Shown here piece after piece: positions 22,732 to 35,271 of a stretch of DNA of 64,000 nt (positions are counted from its first letter, which is position 1; each line of letters starts with the position of its first letter). The position numbers and the translations under genes were made by a program. Below the pieces are notes generated by a model. It searched no databases, had not been told where the DNA came from, and saw only the letters and a list, made by a program, of their open reading frames with translations. Source of the stretch: Paramecium tetraurelia (Eukaryota > Ciliophora > Oligohymenophorea > Peniculida > Parameciidae); NCBI RefSeq assembly GCF_000165425.1, contig NW_001799144.1:128386-192385 (forward strand), read 5' to 3'.

Positions 22732-23242
22732 ATGGTAAGAACATCCATTAATTTTTCTAGGTGCTTGGAAAGTTCGTTGAAGTTGGAAGAGTTGTCAAGA
22801 TCAACTATGGTCCATAAGAAGGCAAATTGGCCACTATTGTTGAAATCCTCAACGACAAGAGAGTCCTCATTGATGGACCCACCACAGGAGTTTAAAGATA
22901 GGTCATCCCAATCAGAAGATTGACCCTTACAAAATTCAATCTTAAAGGTGCCACCAGAGGTGCTAGAACTGGTGTGATTACCAAGGCAATTAAAAAGAGT
23001 GACCCATTTGCACAATATCAAAATACTAGTTGCTGCCAAGAAAGTTGCCAAGAAAGCTTTAAGAGCTAAATTAACAGATTTTGATAGATTTAGAGTTATG
23101 ATTCTCAGAAAGAGAGTAATGCTATTTTCAATTATAAAAATAGAGAAGTGCACTCCTCAGTACCTAACTTAAATCTTTGAGAAAGAATAATGCTGGAGGA
23201 AAAGCAGCTGCTCAAGCTAAAGGAGGAAACAAGAAAAAATGA
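22732..23242 (+). CDS. RPL14: 60S ribosomal protein eL14
   Basis: Introns 22735-22760 (directly after the start ATG) and 23116-23143. The product starts GKFVEVGRVVKINYGP, continues VLIDGPTTGVQRQVIPIRRL, and has the family signature LTDFDRFRVMILRKRR, ending in Ala/Gly/Lys. eL14 is a structural protein of the large subunit. Near 23015-23032 the frame has one base too many, between IKKSDPFAQYQNT and AAKKVAKKALRAK. A 31-nt GT...TAG intron (22998-23028) would also restore the frame but would remove a segment that aligns with other eL14 proteins, so an indel is at least as likely. Confidence 0.88.
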
Positions 23243-23303
23243 AAAAGCTTCATATAAAATAAGTATATTAATCATGTGAAATACAAAATCAAAATCTTTC
23301 TCT

Positions 23304-24739
23304 TCATTATATAACTGTTTAATTTTCTGTTTGAAAATCCTGACTACTCCTTGAATCCTAACTTTTACTAGTGGCAGATCCTTATTTTTTAATCCTCGAA
23401 ATTTAGGACTTATAAATCTATGGCAAAATTAATCTCTATGTTCCAGTAAAATTTTGCTCGTAAATTTACTCTTTAGTTAATTCCTCAGGTATCTTTTCAA
23501 TGTTCTTACGATAGACTCCAGTGTTATCTGTGCCATCGTTCAACAACATTTGCCTTTCCACTTCATACTAATTCTTTCCTAATATTATTAGTTAATCATA
23601 TCCATCAGTCTTATCAATTGATAACATGTGAGATTAATTGAACTAGCTTTTTTGCTTCTCAATCTTTTTCATTAAATATTCTTCACTTCGAAAGCTCTTA
23701 AAGGGTAATGAACTCTAATTCATATCAGAATCTGTATATTTTCTAAATCTACTGGAAATTGTTAATTGACTGCTATCAGGTAGAAAATTGGGTTTTCTGT
23801 AATATTCTATCCCTCCCTTATGACCACACACAGATGATTCTGTAAAAGCATTAGGCAAATCAGATCCCTGAATAACTTTAATATTTATACCACTATAAAA
23901 TCGTATTTCATTTCATTTTCTACAATCATTTATGTGTCCTTCATTTTGACTGTCATTTCATTTGATTAGTCAGGTTTTCTAAGAGTCATTTGCCAAACTC
24001 TTGGTCCAAATCTTTCATAATCAGTTTTAAGAGCATCAAATGCTGCAGCAGCTTCTAATCTTGTTCTATAATTTTCAGCTTATATCAATTGACAATCAGA
24101 AGGAAATCTGCCTAATTTATTTGCTTGTTTTTAAGTAAAATCATTCCAGTATTATTCAATCCTATTATGCTTTTCCATGACTCTCTCTTATTTTGTAGCA
24201 TTAGATCTCACGACAGGTTATAACTCTCTATACTAAATCTTTAATATATACTTCAATTTTCTTTCCTCCATATCGTTATTCATTTCTATTCTCTCTTTAA
24301 TCCTCTCCAATTCCTAAAGCAATTGAGTTTTAGTGGTTAGTTGATCTCTTTTTTCCTTTTTGAATTTTCCAGAGCCTCCTCCTTTCTATTAGCTTTTTAT
24401 ATCGCTCTTGGCCATGGACCTTTGATCTATATCAATTTTAGTCGATTATTTTTGTGGAAGTTATCGAAGATTAAATTCATCGAATTATGCTTACTTTTTA
24501 CCATGCTTTGTTTTATTGAACCAGTCAGGCTTACCTAAAATTGAGTGTTTGATGATTTCCCCCTTATCATTATACTTTGGACCTTTATCAATATTAAACT
24601 CGTCATTGATTTCTTGGAAAATATTTCTGTCGCTTTGTGTTTATGGCTCATTCATAACCAAATTCCTTGCAATGAATCGCTTTTGAATTGGTTTTAATCT
24701 ATTTTCTTTTATTAATATGTTATCTCTTTAAAAAGACAT
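23304..24739 (-). CDS. Unknown helical protein, possibly ciliary
   Basis: About 478 residues. No family recognised. The middle is helical and charged (QLLQELERIKERIEM, then LEAAAAFDALKTDYERFGPR), and the C-terminal half is rich in Ser, Gln and Lys. There is no signal peptide or membrane segment. The frame lacks one base near 23901-23910, between VENEMK and GINIKVIQG; no intron fits there. The remaining frame is clean on both sides. The mix of short charged helices and disordered linkers is common in axonemal or basal-body proteins, but that is only a guess. Confidence 0.6.
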
Positions 24740-24998
24740 AATAAATATAAAAATAAAATAAAATAACTCCATAATTATTTGTTACCTTATAAAATTAAAA
24801 CGATGAATATAAATTTAAATATAAGATTCCAGTTTAATTAAATTATAATATTCAATTTTTGAATTCTATTGGATGCAATCTGAGCAATTTGAATTGGAAA
24901 AATGTAATAAAATTTATGTATGGTTGTTTGAATCAAATGGTAAATCAAGAGCATTAAAATAAATGACTCAACATATACATATATTTAATATAATATTT

Positions 24999-27395
24999 TC
25001 ATTCAATTAAATGAACTTATTTAAGAAAATCTTCAACATATTTAGATGCTAAATAAGCTTGATCTTCGATTTCAGATCTGGTATTTAATATAACTGTGCT
25101 AAGATTCTTGTTAATCTCAAATTCAAAAAAGACTTAGCATTAGTGGGATCCATAGAAATACATTTTCAACACATTCTCCTCTTCTCCTGCTGCAATATTA
25201 TACAGCCTGTATTACTTGAATAATTATTCAATTGTAGTTTCATTGGCAATGTCATTTCGAACTAACATTCTTGTAAAGGTAGCACTAATATAGATGATTT
25301 AATTGATACCCGTCATTTAAATTAGTCCACATATTCTCAAAATGATCAGCATCAATAGTAAAATTGACTATGAAGCTATCAACACCCAGATAATTCTGCG
25401 ATTGAGGTTATTCAGAAATTTCAAGGAGATCATTAGTCTAGCTGTAGGTTTACTATTATGGATTGTCAATAACATCAGAGGTCTACTCTTAAGTAGCACT
25501 TGTTTGAGTTTGTTGTTGTTCTTAATTAAGATCCTACAACTCTTTGTTTCTTAGATTATTGAAGTACTCAATCGGTTTGATGAATTTGTTAACATTTTTC
25601 TCATAGATGACAGACAAAGAATTAAATTCAAATAGAAGAGCTTCTTTATTTATGATAGTTTCTTCAAGGAATTTATCAACTTTGATGCTATATTGCCAAA
25701 GTTACTTGACTTCAGTTGGATTTGAATTTAAAGCTCTGTAATAAAATGCAGCTCTATCTTTTAGATCTATATCTTCATTCTCATTATCAATAATTACATA
25801 GAATAACTTACCCAAGACTTAGTGCATTTCTGGTGCTCTAACGAAAAACACTTTCAAACAAGATGTAAGGAGAGTATGCTTTAATTCAACTGATTCCTAG
25901 GCCCCTATGTATGTTTCTAGAATATAAGGAGCCAAAGGGATTTGGCTACCAAATTGGCCCAAAATATAAATCAATGCAATTTTTGAATTTGAATCTGTAA
26001 TGTTATCAGATTGAATAATTTCCAAACAATCTTTAACGTGCTTCGGTTCTTTTCTCAAGATGTCTTTGAATACAAGAATGACCTCATTTGTGATATAATC
26101 TTAGAGAGTAACAAAGGAAGATAATTATTTTACAATGGCAGTTGCTAAGTCTGGTAATCTTATGGCAATAGAACCCAAAGCTTAGATTGATTTCTTAGAG
26201 ATTTCTTGATCAACGTCGGTAACATACTCTCCTAATTCATTAAGCATGTCTCCTAAATTGAAGTCACATGCAATCAATGATAGAATTTCAAGTTTAATTA
26301 ATTTGATGTAGGTTGGTTCATCAACTCTGCAATAGAAGGATTTGTAATCAGATGCAAATACTGAGTTATATCCTTTGGATGCAATATATTTGATGTGACA
26401 CAGAATTGTATACATTATTTCAAAGTTGCCTTCACTAATTGAGGCCAAAGTAACTAATGGTAGTTTGACTCTGGTGATAACTTATTCATATATTTGAGGT
26501 TTGTTTTTAGTAAAGTTCATAAATACCTTGATAACTCCTAAAACAATTGCAGAGCAGGAATGTTTCAATCTCTCCTCTAAGAAATTCATGATGTTGAACA
26601 TCTCCTTATCATCCTTTGGGGAGTATTTAGATAGCTCATCTAAAATGGTAGCCTATCCCCATTCATTAAACTCTTTCAATCTCCCTATTAAGTAATCAAC
26701 CATCTTTTTGGATAATGCCATCCCGCCTTCTTGTGCTAATATTTCATTTAGTGCATGGATGGCATTTATAATCACGAGAGGATCATTATCACTTATCATC
26801 TTATACAATTAGTCTTCGATATTATTTAATTGCTCTGGTTGCATGTAGAACACTTTCACACATCCCATAATTGCAGTTTTTCTGACATATGCATCAATAT
26901 CTGATAATGCCTCCTTTATTGCAGGCATTAGAAATTCTATTGCACCACTGAATCTAAGCGAGCACAGATTTCTCAATGCAAATCCACGAATTTTTGGATC
27001 ATTGTGTTTGCAATCCTTTTGAAATGTACTTATAGCCATGAATGCCATATCCTTGTTCTACTCAGCATAAGTGGTCAGATACAAATAAATCATCTTTTTC
27101 TATACCAGATCATTAGTATAAGAAGCCATGCACATTTCTGGGAATAATTTAGAAACATCGATTCCTAATTTAGTGTCTAATACTACCCAATGTCATGTAA
27201 GCAATCACCTTCTTAACTACTTCTCTTTTCTTTTTGTCATCCTTTTCATTAATAGTATTCTTGACCAATCTATATTCGATGAATATATTGATACATTTTC
27301 AATTCATTCACTTCTCCTTTTCTATTACCCTCAAAATATTGTTATGGTTTAGTTGCAGACCCATTCTCGGTATTTGTTGCATAATTTGAACGCAT
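24999..27395 (-). CDS. AP complex beta adaptin, possibly AP-4
   Basis: 774 residues with introns 27270-27294, 27165-27186 and 25285-25309. The N-terminus (KGEVNELKILVKNTINEKDD) and the following HEAT-like repeats (DPKIRGFALRNLCSLR, AYVRKTAIMGCVKVF) are typical of the trunk of beta adaptins, which form the core of clathrin-type sorting adaptors. A Gln/Thr-rich hinge precedes a C-terminal ear-like domain (FFEFEINKNLSTVIL). No clear clathrin box is seen in the hinge. The short length and single ear subdomain fit AP-4 beta better than AP-1/2 beta (about 900+ residues), but I cannot settle this by eye. Confidence 0.88.
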
Positions 27396-27616
27396 ATTTA
27401 TTTAATAAAACCTTAGAATTAATCAATAATGATTCAGTCTGCATTTTTCATTCCATTTGTTATTTCCAATAAATGTTGACTTAAATCATAAATAGAATTT
27501 ACATTTAATTGTAATATTAATACACCACCATCTAATAGTTTTACTATTATATAAATATGATTATAGTATTAAATGAAATTGCTATAAAAATTAAGCATAT
27601 ATACTAATACTATAAA

Positions 27617-29628
27617 TCATTTTTATTTAAGAATAACATCCAATCTTTTAGTTCTACAAAGTGCACATCCCAAGACATGTTCCTATCCAGTTGGCATATG
27701 ATCAACACCTAATGGACATTATTTTGGCCCAGGACAAGGTTTACTCATGTTCGGATTTCTTCCACTATGGCAAGTTTCACAATAATGGATTTTTCCTCTA
27801 AATTTAGATTAAATAAATACAAACAAAACCAAACAGCAACAGAACAACAGAATCTGCACTTAAATTCAACGTATCTATAACCGTGCTTATTACATTTAGC
27901 CTCAAAAGAGATAGGGCAGCACCCTGGGCATATTAAATCTTCTTTATTGAATTAGATTCTGCCATAGTTCTCTGCACCTGCTAAACTATTTTTGATTCCT
28001 CCAAAATAAGGTTTAATGCATTTAAAGCATTCATAAAAACAAAATTTATCCATTGCAAATTCCTAAGGTTTTTAATAATACGAACTTTCAGGATCTCTTA
28101 ATTCTTGTGCTTATTTCTTTCCTTCTATACCTAATCTTTCAATACACAATTCCTATATCTATTATTTGAATTATATAGCTTCATTTAATTTTAACTAAAT
28201 CTTCTGATGCTTGACATTCAACCATTTCTTACATGAAGGACATGTACAATATTCAAACGAAATCCTAGGTCCATTCCATTTGGCATCTAATTTCTTCAAA
28301 ATGCATTCTTCATGAAAAATATGACCGCATTCTGTTTTAATACAGGGAGCAAACTTTAAGGGTTCAGTAAAACAGATATTGCAATAGTCGTTTGGATCTT
28401 AATTAGAGCAAAGTAAACATAAGCATTCTTCTCCCTAGACTCCATTACAACTATGACCACAATCTAATGTATTTTGACATACTCTTTATATTCTCCTTTA
28501 ACAATATTCTTTATTACAGACTTTTCCTTCACAAGGGAAATCACAAAGAATGCATTTATTTGTATGTTAAATAGTCTTGTATAATTAACAAGTCATACCA
28601 ATATGATATGGAACTGCTTTACATTCTCTACATTGTTCAGTCTTACATTATTCACAGATAAATCTATTATTACCATAATTAATCGATGCCTCACCACTGA
28701 TATTTTTACTCTATTTACTTTCATCTAATTCTTTGGAACTACCCTTATCAAAGGATGATTGAAATTGGCATTTAATGCATTCAACTATATTTTAATTTTT
28801 AAGTGCTAATCTTTTATCCAAATCATCAAACATATCAATTCCAAGTACTTCTTTTAGTTCAAATTGCCTCATCTAAGCATTGCATCCAATCTCCTTACAC
28901 ATAATTTTACCATTATTTTCAATATAATCTTCTCTTGCCAATCGATGAATGCAAAATTTACACATGACATGTCCGCAATTCTCTAAGAACCATAATTTTC
29001 CAAAATCTTAATTAAAATAAAAGGGTTTTCTGCAAGCTTCACATGCTAGCTTTTGATCTTATTGTTGTAAACTATTAATTTTTGATTGTTCTTAAATTAT
29101 ACTTGTTGGATCACGAGTTGTCATATTATTTGAACTTTTATCATCTTCTAAAAGGCGAGGTGAGAAAAGTGAAGAAGAAGCTTTATTATTTTAACTCAGA
29201 TCTCCTAAATCAATTTTAAATGGCTATTACACATTGGCTTTGTTTTTTGAACGAAATCTTAGCACAATACTATTTTATTTGACTTCAACATTGTTTTATT
29301 TGATTTGAGAACTGGAAGACAATTTATTAGATTGATCAAAAGTTAAGTCTGAAATTATTGGCAATATTTATTTTCTGTAGCCTCCTATAAAGCAATAATA
29401 TTTTATTTTACTTCTGTTTAGAACAATTTCTATTCTTTCTACTTGTAATTTTAGATCGCATAAGAAAGTTACTAATTGTTCAATTGGTATTTCTTCAACA
29501 TTTCCTCTTTTGTACATATTGCAGAGGGGACTGTCACTATTAAATTCTTAACAACAATCAATGTGTCGAATGATTTAACTCTCTTATTCTAATTCCTTTC
29601 TAAAAGAGCAAGGACACTCAAAGTACAT
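27617..29628 (-). CDS. PHR/MYCBP2-like RCR-type E3 ubiquitin ligase
   Basis: 662 residues with one intron (27798-27820). Several Cys-rich modules in order: an N-terminal RING-like region (CEACRKPF ... CGHVMCKFCIHRL), a Cys-rich centre, then a RING CNICFTEPLKFAPC with CGHIFHEECILKKLDAKW and CTCPSCKKW that closely tracks the MYCBP2/Highwire RING. The C-terminal tandem-Cys part ends CPLGVDHMPTGQEHVLGCAL. In animals this RING plus tandem-cysteine unit relays ubiquitin through two Cys and targets Ser/Thr esters. The protein is far smaller than animal PHR proteins (over 4,000 residues), lacking the RCC1 and PHR domains, so it looks like a minimal catalytic version. Confidence 0.85.
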
Positions 29629-29882
29629 ATTCTGAACTATTAGTTATAAATTTAATACAATACACTTTATTGTTTTTAAATATTAATTTGCATACATTAT
29701 TTATATATAATGCTTTTCTATATTATTTAGAAATCCAATGGTTCTAATTTACTTGCATGCTAACTAGTTTAGATTGAATAATAGATGGGACTACATGGTA
29801 AATGGGTGAAAATCTACATATTTGCAATGTAAATATAAAGAATTATGAAAATGTTATATAATAATTTTCCTTAATAAAAATA

Positions 29883-30305
<423 letters not shown>

Positions 30306-30464
30306 TTTTAATATAAAAAATGTGACTCAAAAATTGGCACACAAAAAACATCGAACCTCTCATTTGATTGGTGGATTTGGGATATATTATTTTAATGAAT
30401 TAAAACAAACAATACAATCCTTATGCTCTGCCTCCAGATTTCAGTAATTACTCAATCCACAATT

Positions 30465-32536
30465 ATGTTAGGTTTAGCCTAAGCTCATGCCAAGGCAAAA
30501 TAAGTGGGATATTAGACTCAAAATGAATAGGAATATTGTCCATGTTGCAATATGGCAATTAATAAAATACCGATTGGAGTCTGCGAGGACATCATCAGAT
30601 TGCAGTTTTTAGGTAGATCCATTGATTGATTTTAGGCGAGGGAATCCCTTTATTCTTTCAATCAATCAAATTATATTCTATTCTATTACTACTAATCTTC
30701 GTTCTCGTCGGAATATACAATATCATCACTACTTCTGACTTATGTTACAAGGAATATCATTTTAATTTGATGGATAGCCAAGAGAATGAAGAATAAGGAT
30801 GTTACCATTTTATAGGAGTGGCATACACTGTAAATAAAACTGAATTGTAATTAACCATTCAGGCCGTCTTAGCATTCCTTGGAACATTCCTTGCGACAGG
30901 TGGCTTATTCTTAATTAAATGGTTCTAATAAAGAAATCTTCATTACTCTATAAATAGTTCACCAAGTGATTTTACGATCTTATTAAGAAACTATCCTTAC
31001 ATTCATGAGAGACACCAGATTGAATAATATTTTATGAAATACTTCAACATTAACCCAGCATCCATAGTTAAAATAATACGTCCTTTGAATATTTAAGATT
31101 ACATGAATGATTAGAAGAAAAAGAATGAAAAGTTGAAAGAATAACAGAGAATCTATGCTTTGATGACACGACCATAAGAAGTCAGAGAGAAAAATGATAT
31201 TTTAAATAAGTTAATGCTTGAAATCTAAGTATTAGACAAATAGATTTCTCTATTTGAGTAATAAGTCACTCTCAATAATTTATATCAAAGAACTGATTAT
31301 GTTTTAGTAACATTATAAGAGGAAAATCTAGTTGATTAAATTCTAGACACATGTAACTAAAGTCGATGGTATGAAGTAATGATGGATTATCTTGGGTGTT
31401 GTGATAAATTGCTTTATTATTTGAATAATGATAAATAGCAATGGAAGTTTATAAATGGATAAAGAATTTATATAAGAAGAGCACCTGAACCTTTAGATAT
31501 AATTTGGTAAAATTTCAATACAAGTCATTCATAAAAAAGATGCAAAAGACTGTTGGCTTTAAGTTTAAACTTTCTAGTTGTTCTGGTAGGAGCCTTTGTT
31601 GTTTATGGAATTTCATATACTCAAAATTAAGCAAAGAGTAGTGATTCATTTTATGTAAAATACGTTTTGTCAGGTTTGTGTGCTTTGGCAATTTTAATTA
31701 TTAATCAAATTTTGGAGTTTCTGATTAAGATCACTTCAAAGTACGAGAAGCATACCACCTATACTAATGAAACCAGAAGTGTTATGGTAACATAAACCAT
31801 AATGCAATTCATAAATACAGCTCTTGTGCCTTTTGGATTATTTATATTTACTGATTTTGATTAGAATAATTTAGCTGTCAGTCTATTTTTTATATTTTTA
31901 GGCAATCTCATCATATTGCCAGTATTAGAAATATTCGACCCATTATATATCATTAAATTAATCAAATAGAACCAAATCCTTAAGGAATAAGATAAAAGAT
32001 AGATTATTCTTACTTAACAACAAACACATGAACTATTTGAGGGACCTGATTATAGAATAGCAGACAAATATTCTACTATTTTCAAAAGCATATTGATGAG
32101 TATGTTTTATGTATGCATATTTCCATATGGAATGATGATGTAGATAGTGTCATTGTTTCTATATTATTGGGCATGCAAATATACATTGTTAAGAAGATGT
32201 TCTTATCCCCCAACCATAAATAGAAATTTAAATGATTCTACTCTCCAATTATTAGGAATATCACCAATTTTGATATCTGCTGGGTCAGCCTGTTATTCAT
32301 TTCTATTGATTTAAACTTACAGTAACCTAATTCTGCATATTATAAATATGATAATATCTTGTATTTGTGTTGGAAGTTATCTATATTTTAGATTTGAATC
32401 CAAGGTTACTCATACGGAATCAGCTCTTTGTTTGAATTACTTTGAGGAGAGAAAAAAGTTTTCAACAGATTATGAGAAATGTAATCCAATTACAATGAAA
32501 CAAGCACAATTTTAATAACAGTACAAATTAGAATGA
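30465..32536 (+). CDS. TMEM63/OSCA (CSC1-like) mechanosensitive channel
   Basis: 682 residues with one intron (30613-30635). An N-terminal CPCCNM motif, a first membrane segment (LYSILLLLIFVLVGIYNII), a second after the loop, then the cytoplasmic domain DFTILLRNYPYIHERHQIEQ with a long charged helix (RNA-recognition-like fold in OSCA proteins). The family signature RRAPEPLDIIWQNF leads into a block of about eight further membrane helices (KRLLALSLNFLVVLVGAFVV onward). OSCA/TMEM63 channels open to membrane tension or osmotic change and pass calcium and other cations. The length is at the short end of the family (about 700-800). Confidence 0.88.
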
Positions 32537-32681
32537 ATTAATTATTATTCAGACTTTTACTTAATTGCATTGCTTTTATAACTTATTTCAATATCTTCTA
32601 ACTAATAAATTAATGTGTATAAATCAAGTGGAGTTAAAATATGAATGAACATGCAATCTATTATATATATTATTGATTTTA

Positions 32682-33071
32682 TCATTTAGCAAAGAGCTCT
32701 TTAAGTTTCTCTCTAACTGTTCCTTCTATTTCTAGATCCTTCAGATACACCAACTGCCAAAAAGCATTGATCCATGAATCTTCAGCCTAATATCTTTAAC
32801 ATGGATCATTAAATAATTCAATGCAGGAGTAGATACACAACACACATGCCACACATTCAAATCCAAAACAACAACACATGAATATACAGAATATGCCCTT
32901 CCACATAGCTGAAGCAGTTGCATCAAAAACTAGAAATATATAATAATCCAATTTACCATCTATACAAATTTAACATCCTCTAACGCAATTATTTAAAAAG
33001 CCATAATAATTGAGCCAGAAACAGCAAGTACAAACAGCGCATAGCCATCTCATTGTAGATTTTTCAACCAT
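32682..33071 (-). CDS. Small Cys-rich membrane-associated protein
   Basis: 129 residues, no intron. Contains many Cys (CAVCTCC, CVRGCQIC, FMCCCFGFECVACVLC) within hydrophobic stretches that could span or lie on a membrane, then a charged C-terminal helix (LKDLEIEGTVREKLKELF). The Cys clusters resemble palmitoylation-rich or PLAC8-like proteins, but the spacing does not let me name a family. It is convergent with the TMEM63-like gene, with about 145 bp between the stops. Confidence 0.6.
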
Positions 33072-33278
33072 CTTTGTAAATTTAATTTATTTGATGAATT
33101 CTGAATTATATTTTACAAATTGGCAATAAGCACTCACAATTAACAATTCAACTCAAAAAAATATAACGGATATGAATTTAATCAACCCTATTTCAAATTA
33201 ATTCTATTATGAAAAATATTTGGCATCCAAAACTAAATTAGAACAAATTCAAACTAATTAATTATTGTGATAAATAGA

Positions 33279-34488
33279 ATGTAATCTGAAAATCAAGATT
33301 ATGTGAGATGTAAATATTGCAAGCAAAAAATACATCAATGCTAGATGTTCGCACATAAACTGGAGTGCAACCTATAAAACCATCCTAATTACTAGTCTGA
33401 AATCAAATCTAGAATCTCAGAAAATTAGTCTCAATTCTAATCTTAGAACAATCCCCAATAATAATCAAGAGTGCAATAAAGTTCCTCAAGAAATCCTGTT
33501 CAGTATGTGGAATCACACATTTATTCTTCTGAATAAGATAACACCTTCAATTAAAATTCGATGATGAACAATCGAAGAAGGTCTGATTATCCAGATTAAT
33601 AAATAAATGCTTCCGAAGCACAAAGGATGCGTTAATAGAATCGTAATTAATATACCGAGTCATTGTTGAAACAAGCATAGAAGAAATGCGAATACTGTGA
33701 TCAAGAATACCCTATACAAATTTTAGAAGAACATTATCCTCATTGTGAAGCCAAAATGGTAATTGAATAGATGTCCATTGAAGGTGAACGAAATGAAAAC
33801 TTTTATGAGTAATAGAATAATAATCCTTATGATAACACTTATCATTTAAATCAACAGCAAATTAACAATCAAAATGATATTTACTCCGATTAACCATAAA
33901 ATAGAAATTAGAATATAGTCACTGGAACTTAAATTGTAGTCTTACCAAATGGAACTAGAAGAAAAATTATCACTACCACAAATTTAGATACAGGATAAGT
34001 TATTGAAAAAAAAATCATCATTGAATCTTAATCATAATCATAATCATAAACATAATAATTTTTGTAAATGCCTTCTTTTCCAATCACTTTTGGGAGAAAC
34101 ACGAACTAATAGAACTAATATTTCAGCTTCTTGAATGAATTTCTACGTAATCCTTTTATGATGAATTAACGAAGAAGCAGATTTTCACTCATACCAATGA
34201 TGTAAATTCAATCAATATAATAGGACTACTTAGCATCATCGACACAATTAAGGGTTAGATAATTTAGCAATTATCAAATTTGTACCATATGATGGACTTT
34301 CTTAAGAGTATAAGTAATGCTCAATATGTATTAATAATTATGAAGATGGCGAGGAATTGATTCTGCTTCCTTGCATACATAGATTTCATAAGAAATGTAT
34401 TTCGGAATGGTTTAAAAATCAAAGCACTTGTCCTATTTGCAAAACTGACATCACTTAATAGGAGATGGGATATGAAGAAGTTGATTGA
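33279..34488 (+). CDS. RING-H2 protein with N-terminal zinc-finger-like motifs
   Basis: 395 residues with one intron (34202-34223). Two short motifs of the type CxYCxQxxxxxxxxxHxxxC occur first (VRCKYCKQKIHQ ... HKLEC, and KCEYCDQEYPIQILEEHYPHC). A long Gln/Asn-rich disordered part follows, then a C-terminal RING-H2: CSICINNYEDGEELILLPC, HRFHKKCISEW and CPICKTD. It is a likely soluble ubiquitin ligase. The related gene at 34581-35201 on the other strand shares the CEYCD motif, so the two appear to be paralogous neighbours in convergent orientation. Confidence 0.8.
34027..34053 (+). repeat. TCATAA hexamer run (Ser-Gln repeat)
   Basis: Four copies of a six-base unit within the RING gene at 33279, read as Ser-Gln pairs because TAA codes Gln. 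It lies in the disordered linker and probably varies in length by replication slippage. Confidence 0.7.
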
Positions 34489-34580
34489 CTATGATTACAA
34501 TAATACAGTTCTAAAATTATCCCAACTAAATTAATTGTTATGTTAATATATAAATTCTTAAAATTAATTACTGCGATATA

Positions 34581-35201
34581 TCAATCAATAATAATCTGTT
34601 TTCCACATTCGCAGTTATTAGTCTAGTTAATTATTTAGGAAAAGCAAATATGGTGATAAATTTAAAAGCAACATTTCATAATTAATATTTCTTCATCTAA
34701 AATAAAGTTTTTTTTGCAAGATTGACACATTTTTTTATCAAAGGTTTTGGCAAAAGGTTCAATCGAAAAATTTGATATTTTCACTAATTCCTCTCCTTTT
34801 TCTAATACTTCTCCATAATTTTCCATTAATTCAAAATATTTTGTGAGTATTTCAAGTTTTTACCTTCCCTCTTCCTCTTATTAATCACTCTCATCTATTG
34901 AATTAAAGACTTAAGATGGACACACAGATTGCAATAATGATTAATGCTATATTCTTATATCACATTATTAGATGTGCTATTCATATATTTCCAATGGGTA
35001 ATCATCATCACAATATTCACATTTTCTTACATTATGTAAAAATTGTTAATTCTAAATAATTGATTCTAGTTAATTATTATTTGACTACCCATGCTATTTT
35101 TAGTTACACACTTTTTCATGCTCTAAAATTTTCTTACCAACAAAAAAATTTTAACATTTAGGACATTATCGTTGTTATTAATCATCTATCAATTGATTCA
35201 T
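34581..35201 (-). CDS. Zinc-finger/RING-like protein
   Basis: 206 residues, no intron. CPKCQNFFVGKKILEHEKVC and KCEYCDDDYPLEIYEQHIQQC are two CxxC...HxxxC units like those of the neighbouring RING gene. A Glu-rich helix follows, then CQSCKKNFILDEEILIMKCC, YHHICF and CECG, which looks like a RING-type motif with a shortened end. It is probably a degenerate paralogue of the gene at 33279. The motif order is reliable; function is inferred. Confidence 0.65.
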
Positions 35202-35271
35202 GTATGAGAATTATAAATTAAAATAATATAATAAATTAAATTAAATTATTTATTCTAAGTTAATCATTTCT

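Noticed and set aside
34027-34053. Possible telomere-like or regulatory hexamer repeat
   Set aside because: TCATAA is inside a coding region and reads as Ser-Gln; it is not the C4A2/C3A3 ciliate telomere unit.
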